Part shown: in pieces, positions 35,491-44,151 of the stretch | Numbering within the stretch: the first letter of the stretch is position 1 | Layout: every line of letters starts with the position of its first letter | From: VRUE01 sp963704515 | GTDB taxonomy: Bacteria > Actinomycetota > Thermoleophilia > Solirubrobacterales > 70-9 | DNA length: 64,000 bases | Direction of reading: 5' to 3' | Assembly: GCA_963704515.1 (NCBI GenBank) | Contig: OY969913.1 | Location: 558,001-622,000, forward strand | The notes under the pieces: model-generated | The model's input: the letters and a program-made list of their open reading frames with translations, nothing else | Databases searched by the model: none | What the model was told of the DNA's origin: nothing | Made by a program: the position numbers and the translations under genes

Positions 35491-35955
35491 ATGACCAACG
35501 TCGTCCTCTTCCTGCACATCTGCGGCGCGCTGGCGTTCGTCGCCGGGATCGTGGTCGCGGGCGTGGCGTTCGAGGCGGCGCGGCGGCGAGAGGACGCGGG
35601 GGAGATCGCGCTGCTGCTCGGGCTGACGCGGTCGGGAGTCGCCTTTGTCGGGATCGGCGCCCTGCTGATCCTCGGCTGCGGCCTCTGGCTGGTCGGCCTC
35701 GAGGACGACGTCGGCTACGGCAGCGGCTGGGTCGACGCCGCTCTCGCCCTCTTCGTCGTGGCGACGGTCCTCGGCGGCCTCGCCGGACAGCGCCCGAAGC
35801 AGGCGCGCCTGCTCGCGGCGCAGCTGGCCCGCGACAGCCGACCCCCGACCCCCGAGCTGCGCGCCCTGCTCGACGACCCGCTCTCCCGCGCCGCCAACTA
35901 CGCCTCCGCCGCCCTCGTCGTCGCGATCCTGGCGCTAATGGTCTTCAAGCCGTAG
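35491..35955 (+). CDS. DUF2269-family membrane protein
   Basis: The 154-residue protein has four hydrophobic helices. The first, VVLFLHICGALAFVAGIVVAGVAF, carries the LHxxGA motif shared by DUF2269/SirB-like membrane proteins. The ATG is 20 nt after the previous gene. The role is unknown. Confidence 0.7.
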   Translation: MTNVVLFLHICGALAFVAGIVVAGVAFEAARRREDAGEIALLLGLTRSGVAFVGIGALLILGCGLWLVGLEDDVGYGSGWVDAALALFVVATVLGGLAGQRPKQARLLAAQLARDSRPPTPELRALLDDPLSRAANYASAALVVAILALMVFKP

Positions 35956-35968
35956 GGCCCGCCGCGTC

Positions 35969-36135
35969 CTACCCCCACGACCCCTCGGACATCGGCCGGA
36001 AGCTGGTCGTCAGGATGCGCATGTTGCGAGGGCGGGTGAAGCCGACCTGACCGAACTTCGATGCGTTGTAGACGGACTCGCCGGGGAAGGCGCGCAGGCC
36101 GGCGACGCTGGCCAGCGAGAGCAGCCCGACCGACG
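35969..36135 (-). pseudogene. Short-chain dehydrogenase remnant
   Basis: The frame encodes LLSLASVAGLRAFPGESVYNASKFGQVGFTR, which covers the SDR Ser strand and YNASK active site. It is joined directly to a C-terminal tail ending FRPMSEGSWG. The coenzyme-binding N-terminal half and the segment after YxxxK are missing. Confidence 0.7.
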
Positions 36136-36139
36136 CCCC

Positions 36140-36311
36140 CGCCTCGTGCGCGCCCGCGCCACCGCCCGCGAGGCCCTGAAGGCGCGGGGGCGTCGAGTTC
36201 CAGGGCGAGATCTTCGACACCGGCGTTTGCCACAGGGCCTTCTTCGCCGACCCCGACGGCAACGCCCTGATGCTCCACCACCTCTACGCGCCGCGCCAGA
36301 CGACTGGCTGA
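36140..36311 (+). pseudogene. VOC/glyoxalase-domain remnant with frameshift
   Basis: Two adjoining frames encode ATAREALKARG and then VEFQGEIFDTGVCHRAFFADPDGNALMLHHLYAP. The second is the C-terminal beta-alpha-beta unit of a VOC protein (FADPDGN). A one-base shift in a G-run near 36190 separates them. There is no upstream half. Confidence 0.7.
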
Positions 36312-36316
36312 AGCCG

Positions 36317-37480
36317 CTATTCGAGCGGCGTCTGACTTTCTTTCCGCGCTTCGGTCGGGGTCCCCGGGAGCTTCTTGACGACGTTGCTGGTGATGTGGGG
36401 GAAGACGTATCTCCTATACGTCTCGCCGCCATTGGCCGAGACGTCCATCTCCATCAACACAGTCTGGTTGTAGAGCAGGTAGTCGAAGCTGCCGGAGGTC
36501 TTCGCGTTGGGGTCTTTCGAGAGCAGCCAGTAGTCGGCGTAGTAACCGGTGACCTCGGACTTGCGTTCCTCGAAGGGGATGTTCGTGACGACGCCCCTGC
36601 CACCCGGCAGTGGAAGGGTGGTCACCCGCCAGTGCATGTGCACGGCGGGTTTGATGGTCTCGACCGCGACCTGGAGCGGGAAGTTCGGGTTCAGCGTCCA
36701 AGCCACATTCGGGTTCTCGAAGTCGCCCGGTTCGTCGAGCGTCTCCGCGTATGGGTCGTAGAACGGGTGAGTGGCCACGTCCAGCGCCCGACCGGCGAAC
36801 TGATCCGCCTCTTCGGGGTACGGGACGAGCTGGTCGGGGATCGTCGGAGCCCCCTTCAACACGGTGTTGGCGGTCAGACCTTTCTTGTCGGGGTTGAATT
36901 TACCCTGGTCGTTGAGGTCGATGCTGCCGAGTGCCAGCACCGAGTTGCCGTGCGGCACGGCGATCTGCTTGGCGATCGTGACTGCCGGCGGCTGCCTGAC
37001 CACCTGCCCGTCTTTGATCTTCGCTTCTCCGTATGGGCCAAGGTTCTGGGCTTCGCTGCCCAGGTGAAGCCAGGAGCCGTTCTCGAGGTGGACGATCTTG
37101 TCTTTCTGAGGTCCCTCGGCGAAGCGGACCTGCTGTTCGTAGAAGACCGCGTGGGCGAACTGGGTGTAGCGGCCGCCGCGGTTGGGAGCACCGGCGACGA
37201 CGGCCACCGCGCCGGGATCCTGCTGGTTGGCAGGGTCTTCCTTGCCTGACGTGCCGTTGAAGCGGATCGTCTCGGTGAAGGCGAAGTTCTTGAGGACGAA
37301 TCCGCCGTAGTGGGTGCCGCCCTGCTGCGCTTTGCGCGGCTGCTCCTCGAGCTGGGGCAGGGGCATGACGTTGAACGAGAGCGGCATGCCTTCGTGTGTC
37401 AGCTCGTCGTCGTTCTGCCAGGTTCCGATCAGGCGCTGCTGAAACTCGGCGAGATCCTCAGCGGGGACTGCGTATGGCAT
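36317..37480 (-). CDS. Lipocalin-like (possible haem-binding/THAP4-type) protein
   Basis: This 387-residue, beta-rich protein has no signal peptide. RLIGTWQNDDELTHEGMPLSFNVMPL near the N-terminus and HYGGFVLKNFAFTETIRF resemble nitrobindin/THAP4-type beta barrels that read 'LxGxWxG'. A second barrel-like half (AVHMHWRVTTLPLPGG, FDYLLYNQTVLMEMDVS) follows. The function is uncertain. It is flanked by pseudogenes upstream and a secreted-protein gene downstream. Confidence 0.5.
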   Translation of the reverse strand: MPYAVPAEDLAEFQQRLIGTWQNDDELTHEGMPLSFNVMPLPQLEEQPRKAQQGGTHYGGFVLKNFAFTETIRFNGTSGKEDPANQQDPGAVAVVAGAPNRGGRYTQFAHAVFYEQQVRFAEGPQKDKIVHLENGSWLHLGSEAQNLGPYGEAKIKDGQVVRQPPAVTIAKQIAVPHGNSVLALGSIDLNDQGKFNPDKKGLTANTVLKGAPTIPDQLVPYPEEADQFAGRALDVATHPFYDPYAETLDEPGDFENPNVAWTLNPNFPLQVAVETIKPAVHMHWRVTTLPLPGGRGVVTNIPFEERKSEVTGYYADYWLLSKDPNAKTSGSFDYLLYNQTVLMEMDVSANGGETYRRYVFPHITSNVVKKLPGTPTEARKESQTPLE

Positions 37481-37669
37481 GGGGCCTCCCTATCGACCTT
37501 TGCTTGGCGATGAACACTTTTCCGCGCACTCCACTATTGCTCAACGAGCGTAGCGAAGTTCAAATAATCCTGTTAGGTGGCGAGATCGAGGCGACCAAGG
37601 CCTGAGGGGACTGGGATTGGCGTCCACTTCGACTCGCGATCCGGGTTTGTGGGTGTCAGACTCCCCGTT

Positions 37670-39320
37670 GTGAGCGGTCGCGTCCACAGAGGTTTGTCGG
37701 CCTTATTCGCGGTGCTCGGCGCCGCGCTGCTCTGCGCGGCGCCGGCCGGCGCGGCGGAACCGCAGCTGATCGGGCAGGTGGGCGGATCCGGCGCCGTCGG
37801 CGGCTGCACTTGCTCTGCGTTCCAGCGGACCACCGGCGGGGGCTCCAGCTACACCTTTCCCTACAGCGGCATATTGACCAAAGTCAGGGTCTTCGTCGGG
37901 GAAGAAACCCAAGCCGGCGACACGGTCCAGGCGCGGACCTTCAGGGTCCTCGGCCCGTTGAGCGCTTCGGTGATCGACGGCGGTGAAGCGCACTCCCTCT
38001 CCGGCCTGCCGCTCAAAGCGCCGAGCACCTTCGTCGACCGCATCCCGGCCACCGCCGGCGATCTGCTCGGCGCTCGCTTCGCCGTCAACTCATTGCTTGG
38101 CGAGACGTCGCGCTACTTCACGACGGCCTCGGCGACCGATGCCGTGAGCTTCGGGGCGGTGACCGTCGATCCCGCCATCGGAAGCTCATTCTCGACGTCC
38201 GACACGAGCAACGCCCGGGTCAACATCGGAGCGGTGCTCGAGCCCGACGAAGATGGCGACGGCTACGGCGACGCCTCCCAGGACCTCTGCCCGGGCTCGC
38301 CGACCGCGATCTCGGCCTGCTCGGGGACGCTCTTCGGCAGCAACCTGCAGGGCGAACGCTCAACTCCACCGTCCGGCTGCGGCGCCGGCGGCTGCATGCG
38401 GATCCAGAAGACGCTGGGCGGGGTCTCCACCGCGGCGCCATCCGACGGTGTCGTCGTCCGCTGGAGGGTGCTGGACGGAGACATGGGCACCTACCGCGCC
38501 CGCGTCGTGGCTCCCAACCCCGCGGCCAGCGGCGGCGCCTTTCACGGCTATACGGTCCTGCATTCCAGCGCGGCAGAGAGCGTGACCGCCCCCGCTCAGC
38601 CGCTCTTCTCGAAGATCTCCACCTTCCAGACCCGGCTGCCGATACCGGCCGGGGCTTTCGTCGGCCTGTCGGTGCCGAGCTTCAGCAACCAGGGATTCCA
38701 GGCAAGCGGCGGCGCGGCGGTTTACGACGAACCGAATGACGGTGGCGACGGAATCACCGTCTCGGGGATCTCGCACAACGGCACGATCCTCTACGACGCC
38801 GACATCGAGCCCGACGCCGACCACGATGGCTACGGCGATATCAGCCAGGACGAATGCCCGAGCGACGCCTCCACGCAGGGGCCTTGCCAGTCACCCGCGG
38901 CCGCGCCAGCCGCGGCCGGCGACGACGTCGCCTCGACGCCTTCGATCAGCGGCTTCAAGGCAACGCCGAGGTCATTCCGCGTGAAGCCGGGAGGCGCGGT
39001 GGTGTCGCGCGGTCCACGCCGGGACGACGCTGCGGCTGAATTTGTCCGAGGCGGCGACGGTCACCTTCAAGCTCAAAGCGAGCTCATCCTGCAGGCCGAC
39101 GAGGGCAAGGCGCTGCCCGAAGGGGTCGCCCCGGATTCCTCCCTTCAGGCGCAGCCTGCACAAGGGCAAGAACGCGATCCCATACTCGGGCCGATACGCG
39201 AAGCCCGGTCAGAAGCCAAAGAACCTCAAGCCAGGCGCCTACCGGATCACGGCATTCGCGACCACCGATACGGGCAAGGCAAGCGCCCCCGCCCGCACTT
39301 CGTTCCTCGTTCGTCCTTAG
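37670..39320 (+). pseudogene. Secreted repeat protein with C-terminal frameshift
   Basis: A GTG start and signal peptide (LSALFAVLGAALLCAAPAGA) precede two similar domains, each ending in a thrombospondin-type-3-like D-x-D-x-D-G-Y-G-D segment (DEDGDGYGDASQDLC; DADHDGYGDISQDEC). Near residue 445 (about 39005-39012) the frame changes by one base. The original sequence, LRLNLSEAATVTFKLKASSS ... PGAYRITAFATTDTGKASAP, continues in another frame to 39320. Either the gene is truncated at a new frame or there is a sequencing error; the N-terminal 440 residues look intact. Confidence 0.7.
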
Positions 39321-39450
39321 CGCCTGCTCGCTCTCGATGGTGACCAGACTCCTCCGACGGCCCCTGACGAGCGGCCACAGGGCGTCGAGTGCGGCGCGGC
39401 CCACTCCACCCCCCGTGCGCCGCCATCGCTCCTACTACCTGGTCGCGGGG

Positions 39451-39846
39451 ATGGCTCTCGACCAAGAGCTCGAACGGCTGCGGGCCCTGCCGGTCTTTGC
39501 CGACGGGCCGCTCGCGAAGCGTAAACCCGCGTTCAAGGTGCGACGCGCCCGCAAGCGCCCAAACCGTCTTGGCTTCGCGGTCCCCGCCGAGTTCCGCATC
39601 TCCGTCACCGCCTACCCCGGAATCCGCCCAGGCGATATCCAAGAGACGCTCATCCACGAGCTGGTCCACCTGCACCTGGGTCGCTCCGCCGAGCCCCACG
39701 CCTGGCATGGTCGGACCTTTAAGCAGACCCTCGCAACGGCAATGATGGAGGCCTACGGAATCGCCATCCGTCCTCCATCGAGCACCCGCCACGGCACCTA
39801 CGCCGACGCGATCGAGCACGCAAGGGCCAGGTCGCCTGAAGATTGA
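39451..39846 (+). CDS. SprT-like zinc metalloprotease
   Basis: From the ATG at 39451 the product has 131 residues, with ETLIHELVHLHLGRSAEPHAWHGRTFKQT. This gives the HExxH zinc site and a third His in HGxxF as in SprT/SprT-like proteases. A longer frame from 39337 adds an Arg-rich leader that looks non-family. Predicted cytoplasmic; it may act in protein-DNA crosslink repair, but there is no direct evidence here. Confidence 0.78.
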   Translation: MALDQELERLRALPVFADGPLAKRKPAFKVRRARKRPNRLGFAVPAEFRISVTAYPGIRPGDIQETLIHELVHLHLGRSAEPHAWHGRTFKQTLATAMMEAYGIAIRPPSSTRHGTYADAIEHARARSPED

Positions 39847-39847
39847 C

Positions 39848-40030
39848 GGAGGGGTGGATCTTCTCGCCGCGCTCGAGCGTGGCGACGAACTTGTGCAGCC
39901 GCCGCTCGCGCGGGAGGGTGATGTGAATCGTCGCCGGGTGGACATCGCTCAGCTCATAGAGGTCCAGCGCCGTCTCGCGGGAGAGGATGCCGAGCGCCCC
40001 GCGCGGCCAGAAGGTCGCCTCCATGCAGGG
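39848..40030 (-). pseudogene. AbiEi-type antitoxin remnant
   Basis: The minus frame encodes GILSRETALDLYELSDVHPATIHITLPRERR. This closely follows the 'LSHxTALxLYELSDVNPxxIHVTVPR' block of AbiEi-family antitoxins of type IV toxin-antitoxin systems. Neither the N-terminal winged helix nor the C-terminal domain is present, and no AbiEii toxin is adjacent. Confidence 0.6.
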
Positions 40031-40167
40031 TCGAGGCGGCGCCGAGCTAAGTCCCAACCTCCCCGCCGGCGCCACCCTCTGCAACACCTCAATGTTCAAC
40101 GGCACGCTCGCCAACCCCCAGCCAGCGACTCCACGGCAGGACGGCGCTCGGGGGATATCTTGCCCAG

Positions 40168-41847
40168 GTGATCGCGCGAGCCGGTATGGCACTGAGGACC
40201 GGCCTGCGCGCCCTCGGGGAGGATCTTGAGAATTCGGACGCTGGGAGGCTCGGCGTCGCCACCGCGACTACCTCGTTCGCGACGTGGTGCTTCACGATCG
40301 CCCTCGGGGTCTACGGCTTCGACGCCCACGGCGCGGCGGGGGTCGGGATCGTCGCCCTGGTCCGCTTCCTGCCGGCGGCGCTCGTCTCACCGCTGGTCGC
40401 CCCGCTGATCGATCGCTTCCCGCGGCGCTCGGTGATGCTGACCAGCGCCGTCGCGGTCTCGCTCGTGCTCTGCGGCGCGGCCTGCGCCACGGCGCTCGAC
40501 GCTCCCCACGCGGTGGTCTTCGCCTTCCCGGCGCTCTTCGCGATCGCGATCTGCGGCTACGCGCCCGCCCACGCGGCGCTGACCCCGTCCCTGGTCGAGA
40601 CCCCGCAGCAACTCTCGGCCGCCAACGTCACCCACAGCGTCATGGAAAACGCCGGCGCGCTGCTGGCCGCGCTCGTCGCCGGCCTCCTCCTGCACCCGAC
40701 CTCGCCGGCCTTCGTGATCGGCGCCGCCGCGGTGGCCGCGCTCGCCACCTGCGTTCTGGTCCGCGGCGTTCACCACGACAGCCGCCCCGAATACGTCGCC
40801 GAGGAGGACGAGGTCGCGGGGGCCTTCCGCGAGGTCACCCGCGGTTTCCGGGCGCTCTTCTTCCACCCGGCGCTGCGCCTCGCCTCGATGGTCGTGCTGC
40901 TGCTCTTCTTCTTCGAGGGCTTCGCCGACGTGATGGTCGTGATCGTGGCCCTGGAGCTGCTTCACCTCAACGACGGCGCGGTCGGCTTCCTCAACGCGAC
41001 CTGGGGAATCGGCGCGGTGCTCGGGGCTGGGGCGCTGACGCTGCTCTTCGGCCGCGGCCGGCTGGTGCTGGCGATCGCCGGCGGCAGCCTGCTGCTCGGC
41101 CTGGCGACGATGCTGCCGGGGATCGTCTCGACGCCGGCGACCGCCTACCTCGGCTGGCTTGGAATCGGGATCGGGTTCGTCTGCGTCGAGGTCGCCTCGA
41201 AGACGCTCTTGCAGCGGCTCGGCTCCGACGAGACCCTGGGCCGGGTGATCGGCTCGCTCGAGTCGGGGCGCCAGGCGGCGATGGCCCTGGGCACGATCGG
41301 CGCTGTCCTCCTGGTCGAACTGCTGCACCCCGCCGGAGCGCTGATCGCCCTCGGCGCCCTGCTTCCGGTCGTCGTCACCCTCTGCTGGACTCGCCTGCGC
41401 GCCCACGAGATCGGCGCGCCGGTCGCCGAGGAGCACTACCGGTTGCTGCGCGGCAACTCGATCTTCAGGCCGCTGCCGCTGGCGACCCTGGAGCGACTGA
41501 TCCACGACCTCGAGCCGGTCGAGGTGCCCGCCGGCAAGGACGTGATCGTCCAGGGCGAGGCCGGCGATCGCTTCTTCCTGATCGAGGCGGGCCAGGTCGA
41601 GGTCTTCGAAGACGGCGTCTTTCGCCGCAACGAGGGTCCGGGCGAATCCTTTGGCGAGATCGCCCTGCTGCACGACGTGGCGCGGACGGCGACCGTGCGA
41701 ACGACCGAGGAGACCCGGCTGCTCTCCTTGGAGCGCGACCAGTTCCTGCTCGCCGTGACCGGGCATCGTCGCAGCCACCAGCTGGCTCGCGCGGTCGTCG
41801 ATGAGCGCTGGACCTCCGAACCCTCGACGGCGGCGGCCCCCGAGTGA
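40168..41847 (+). CDS. MFS transporter fused to a cyclic-nucleotide-binding domain
   Basis: About residues 20-420 form a 12-helix MFS-type permease (PLIDRFPRRSVMLTS motif between helices). Residues of about 435-545 form a cNMP domain: EVPAGKDVIVQGEAGDRFFLIEAGQVEVF and PGESFGEIALLHDVARTATVRTTEE. The phosphate-binding FGEIALL...RTATV residues are intact, so cAMP/cGMP binding is likely. The following adenylate cyclase gene overlaps by 4 bp (GTGA). This suggests transport gated by a nucleotide made by its operon partner. Confidence 0.9.
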   Translation: MIARAGMALRTGLRALGEDLENSDAGRLGVATATTSFATWCFTIALGVYGFDAHGAAGVGIVALVRFLPAALVSPLVAPLIDRFPRRSVMLTSAVAVSLVLCGAACATALDAPHAVVFAFPALFAIAICGYAPAHAALTPSLVETPQQLSAANVTHSVMENAGALLAALVAGLLLHPTSPAFVIGAAAVAALATCVLVRGVHHDSRPEYVAEEDEVAGAFREVTRGFRALFFHPALRLASMVVLLLFFFEGFADVMVVIVALELLHLNDGAVGFLNATWGIGAVLGAGALTLLFGRGRLVLAIAGGSLLLGLATMLPGIVSTPATAYLGWLGIGIGFVCVEVASKTLLQRLGSDETLGRVIGSLESGRQAAMALGTIGAVLLVELLHPAGALIALGALLPVVVTLCWTRLRAHEIGAPVAEEHYRLLRGNSIFRPLPLATLERLIHDLEPVEVPAGKDVIVQGEAGDRFFLIEAGQVEVFEDGVFRRNEGPGESFGEIALLHDVARTATVRTTEETRLLSLERDQFLLAVTGHRRSHQLARAVVDERWTSEPSTAAAPE

Positions 41848-43697
41848 GCGTTCTGCGCGAGCTGAGACGCCGGCGCGAACTGGCGATCCTGCTCGTCGTC
41901 CTGTTCAGCGCCGCGATCGCGGTCGTCGCCTACGCGACAGACCTGACCCGCAGCCTCGAGTTGCAGAGCGTCGACGCCCGCTTCTCGATTCGCGGGACCC
42001 AGGCGACCCCCGACGACGTCGTCGTGGTCGGCGTCGACGACCGCACCTTCAGCGAACTGGGGGTCCAGTGGCCGTTTCCGCGCTCGCTCCACGCCCGGGT
42101 GATCGAACGCCTGCGCGAAGCGGGGGCGAAGGCGATCGGCGTCGACATCCAGTTCACCGAGCCGACCACGCCGCGCCAGGACGAAGCTCTGCTCGACGCG
42201 GTCGAACGCGCCGGCGGCGTGGTCCTCTCGACCACGGAAACGAACGCCCGCGGCGAAAGCCGGATCTTCGGCGGCGAAGAAGTGGTGCGCGAAGTCGGCG
42301 CCCGCGCCGCCAACACGGTGGTGGTCCCCGAACCGGGCGGCAAGATCCGCAAGCTGAGCTACGCGGTCGACGGCCTGGTCAGCTTCCCGGTCGCGCTCGC
42401 CGAGGCGAGCGGCGGCGAAGCGATCGATCCCGCCGAGATGGAAGGCGATGGTGAAGCGTGGATCGACTATCGCGGCCCGCCCGGGACGCTCGCCGACTAC
42501 TCCTACTCGCGGGTACTGCGCGGCAAGGTGCCGGCCTCGGCCTTCCGCGGCAAGACCGTGGTCGTCGGCGCCACGGCGCCCTCGCTGCAGGACGTGCACG
42601 CGACCTCGACCACCCATGACGAACTGATGTCCGGTCCCGAAATCCAGGCGAGCGCGGCCTGGACCGCCGAGCACGGCTTCCCGCTCAGCTCATCGAGCGC
42701 GGTCATCGACCTGATGCTGATCCTGTTGCTGGCGGCGGCCCCGGCCGCGGCGACGCTGCGAGTCTCGGCGGTTCCGGCCCTGCTCTTCGCGGTCGGGCTC
42801 GCGGCCGTCTACGCGCTCGCCGCCCAGCTCGCCTTCGACTCCGGCGTCGTGCTGCCGGTCGTCTATCCGATGCTGGCGCTGGGCCTCTCCGCCCTTGGCG
42901 CGCTCGCGGTCAACTACGTGATCAACGCGTTCGAGCGCCAGCACGTGCACTCGACCTTCGCCCGCTTCGTCCCGGCGGCGGTGGTCAGCGAAGTGCTGGC
43001 GCGCACCGATGAGGACCTGCGCCTCGGCGGGGTGCGGCGCGAGACGACGGTGCTCTTCAGCGACCTGCGCGGCTTCACCAGCTTCTCGGAGCAACTGCCG
43101 CCCGACACGGTGATCGGCGTGCTGAACCGCTACCTCGGCGAGATGAGCGACGCGATCATGGACCACGGCGGCACCCTGGTCGCCTTCATGGGCGACGGGA
43201 TCATGGCCGTCTTCGGCGCCCCGCTCGAGCAGCCCGACCACGCCGACCGGGCGGTGGCGGCAGCGCGGGAGATGCTCGAAGTGAGGCTGCCGCGCTTCAA
43301 CGAGTGGATGGAAGAGGCGGGGATGGACCGCGGCTTCGACATGGGCGTCGGCCTCAACACGGGGATGGTGATGAGCGGCCAGGTGGGCTCCGCGCGTCGG
43401 GTCGAGTACACGGCGATCGGCGACACGACCAACACCGCGGCCCGCCTCGAGGGGATGACTAAAGGCACCGACCACCAGATCTTCATCGCCGAATCGACCC
43501 GGCTGGCGCTGCGTGAGGCGGTGGTGGACATGGAGCTGGTCGGCGAGCACGAGGTTCGCGGCCGCACCCACGCGATCACCGTCTGGACGCTGCCGACGCG
43601 GGCGACGGAGGCGGGGTCAGGCGACGACGAGCAGGGCGGTGCCGAAGAGGAAGAGCACGTGAAAGGCCTGGTCGACGGCGATTCGCAGGCCCAGTGA
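41844..43697 (+). CDS. CHASE2-domain class III adenylate/guanylate cyclase
   Basis: It has an N-terminal helix (about 13-31), an extracytoplasmic CHASE2 sensor (about 35-280: DARFSIRGTQATPDDVVVVGVDDRTFSELG) and three membrane helices (about 285-360). The cyclase catalytic domain follows (from about 395). Metal-binding Asp407 lies in TVLFSDLRGFTSFSE and Asp451 in FMGDGIMAVFGAP. The substrate-specifying positions are not resolved by eye. The last 27 codons overlap the DUF3307 gene on the other strand and are low-complexity acidic. Confidence 0.93.
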   Translation: MSVLRELRRRRELAILLVVLFSAAIAVVAYATDLTRSLELQSVDARFSIRGTQATPDDVVVVGVDDRTFSELGVQWPFPRSLHARVIERLREAGAKAIGVDIQFTEPTTPRQDEALLDAVERAGGVVLSTTETNARGESRIFGGEEVVREVGARAANTVVVPEPGGKIRKLSYAVDGLVSFPVALAEASGGEAIDPAEMEGDGEAWIDYRGPPGTLADYSYSRVLRGKVPASAFRGKTVVVGATAPSLQDVHATSTTHDELMSGPEIQASAAWTAEHGFPLSSSSAVIDLMLILLLAAAPAAATLRVSAVPALLFAVGLAAVYALAAQLAFDSGVVLPVVYPMLALGLSALGALAVNYVINAFERQHVHSTFARFVPAAVVSEVLARTDEDLRLGGVRRETTVLFSDLRGFTSFSEQLPPDTVIGVLNRYLGEMSDAIMDHGGTLVAFMGDGIMAVFGAPLEQPDHADRAVAAAREMLEVRLPRFNEWMEEAGMDRGFDMGVGLNTGMVMSGQVGSARRVEYTAIGDTTNTAARLEGMTKGTDHQIFIAESTRLALREAVVDMELVGEHEVRGRTHAITVWTLPTRATEAGSGDDEQGGAEEEEHVKGLVDGDSQAQ

Positions 43698-44009
43698 GGA
43701 GCTCGCCAGTCCCTTGACCCTGGTCATGTAGGCGTCGAGCAGGCGGCGGTCGTCCTGGATCGCGTGGGGGACCGCGATCGCCAGCGCGATCGCGACCGCC
43801 CGGGCGGCGTCGGCTTCGATCCCGATCCAGACGAGGGCGGGCAGGAAGGCGACCATGTAGGTGAGGACGTGCTGGGCGAGCGCGCGGCGGTGCAGCGGGT
43901 CCGGGCCGAGGCCGTTTTCCTTGTTGGCGGCCTGCCAATCGGTCTGCAGGAGGAAGTCGCCGACCAGGTGTGAGACGACGAGGACGGCGAAGACTTCGAC
44001 CCAGTTCAC
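43617..44009 (-). CDS. DUF3307-family membrane protein
   Basis: This 130-residue protein with three to four helices begins VEVFAVLVVSHLVGDFLLQTDWQAANK, the HLxGDFxLQ(T/P) signature of DUF3307 proteins. It overlaps the 3' end of the cyclase gene by 81 bp. The function is unknown. Confidence 0.82.
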   Translation of the reverse strand: MNWVEVFAVLVVSHLVGDFLLQTDWQAANKENGLGPDPLHRRALAQHVLTYMVAFLPALVWIGIEADAARAVAIALAIAVPHAIQDDRRLLDAYMTRVKGLASSSLGLRIAVDQAFHVLFLFGTALLVVA

Positions 44010-44151
44010 AACGCCCGCCCCTCGGTCGCGCTCATGCCGAGCAGGCTATGTGACCCAGCGGCTGCTTGGCCGATTGGACAAGCATTCAGGTCGAAGTTTG
44101 TACCTAAGGTTCTGCCACTCCACAGCCGAATGGATAAGGTTTCCAATCCTG

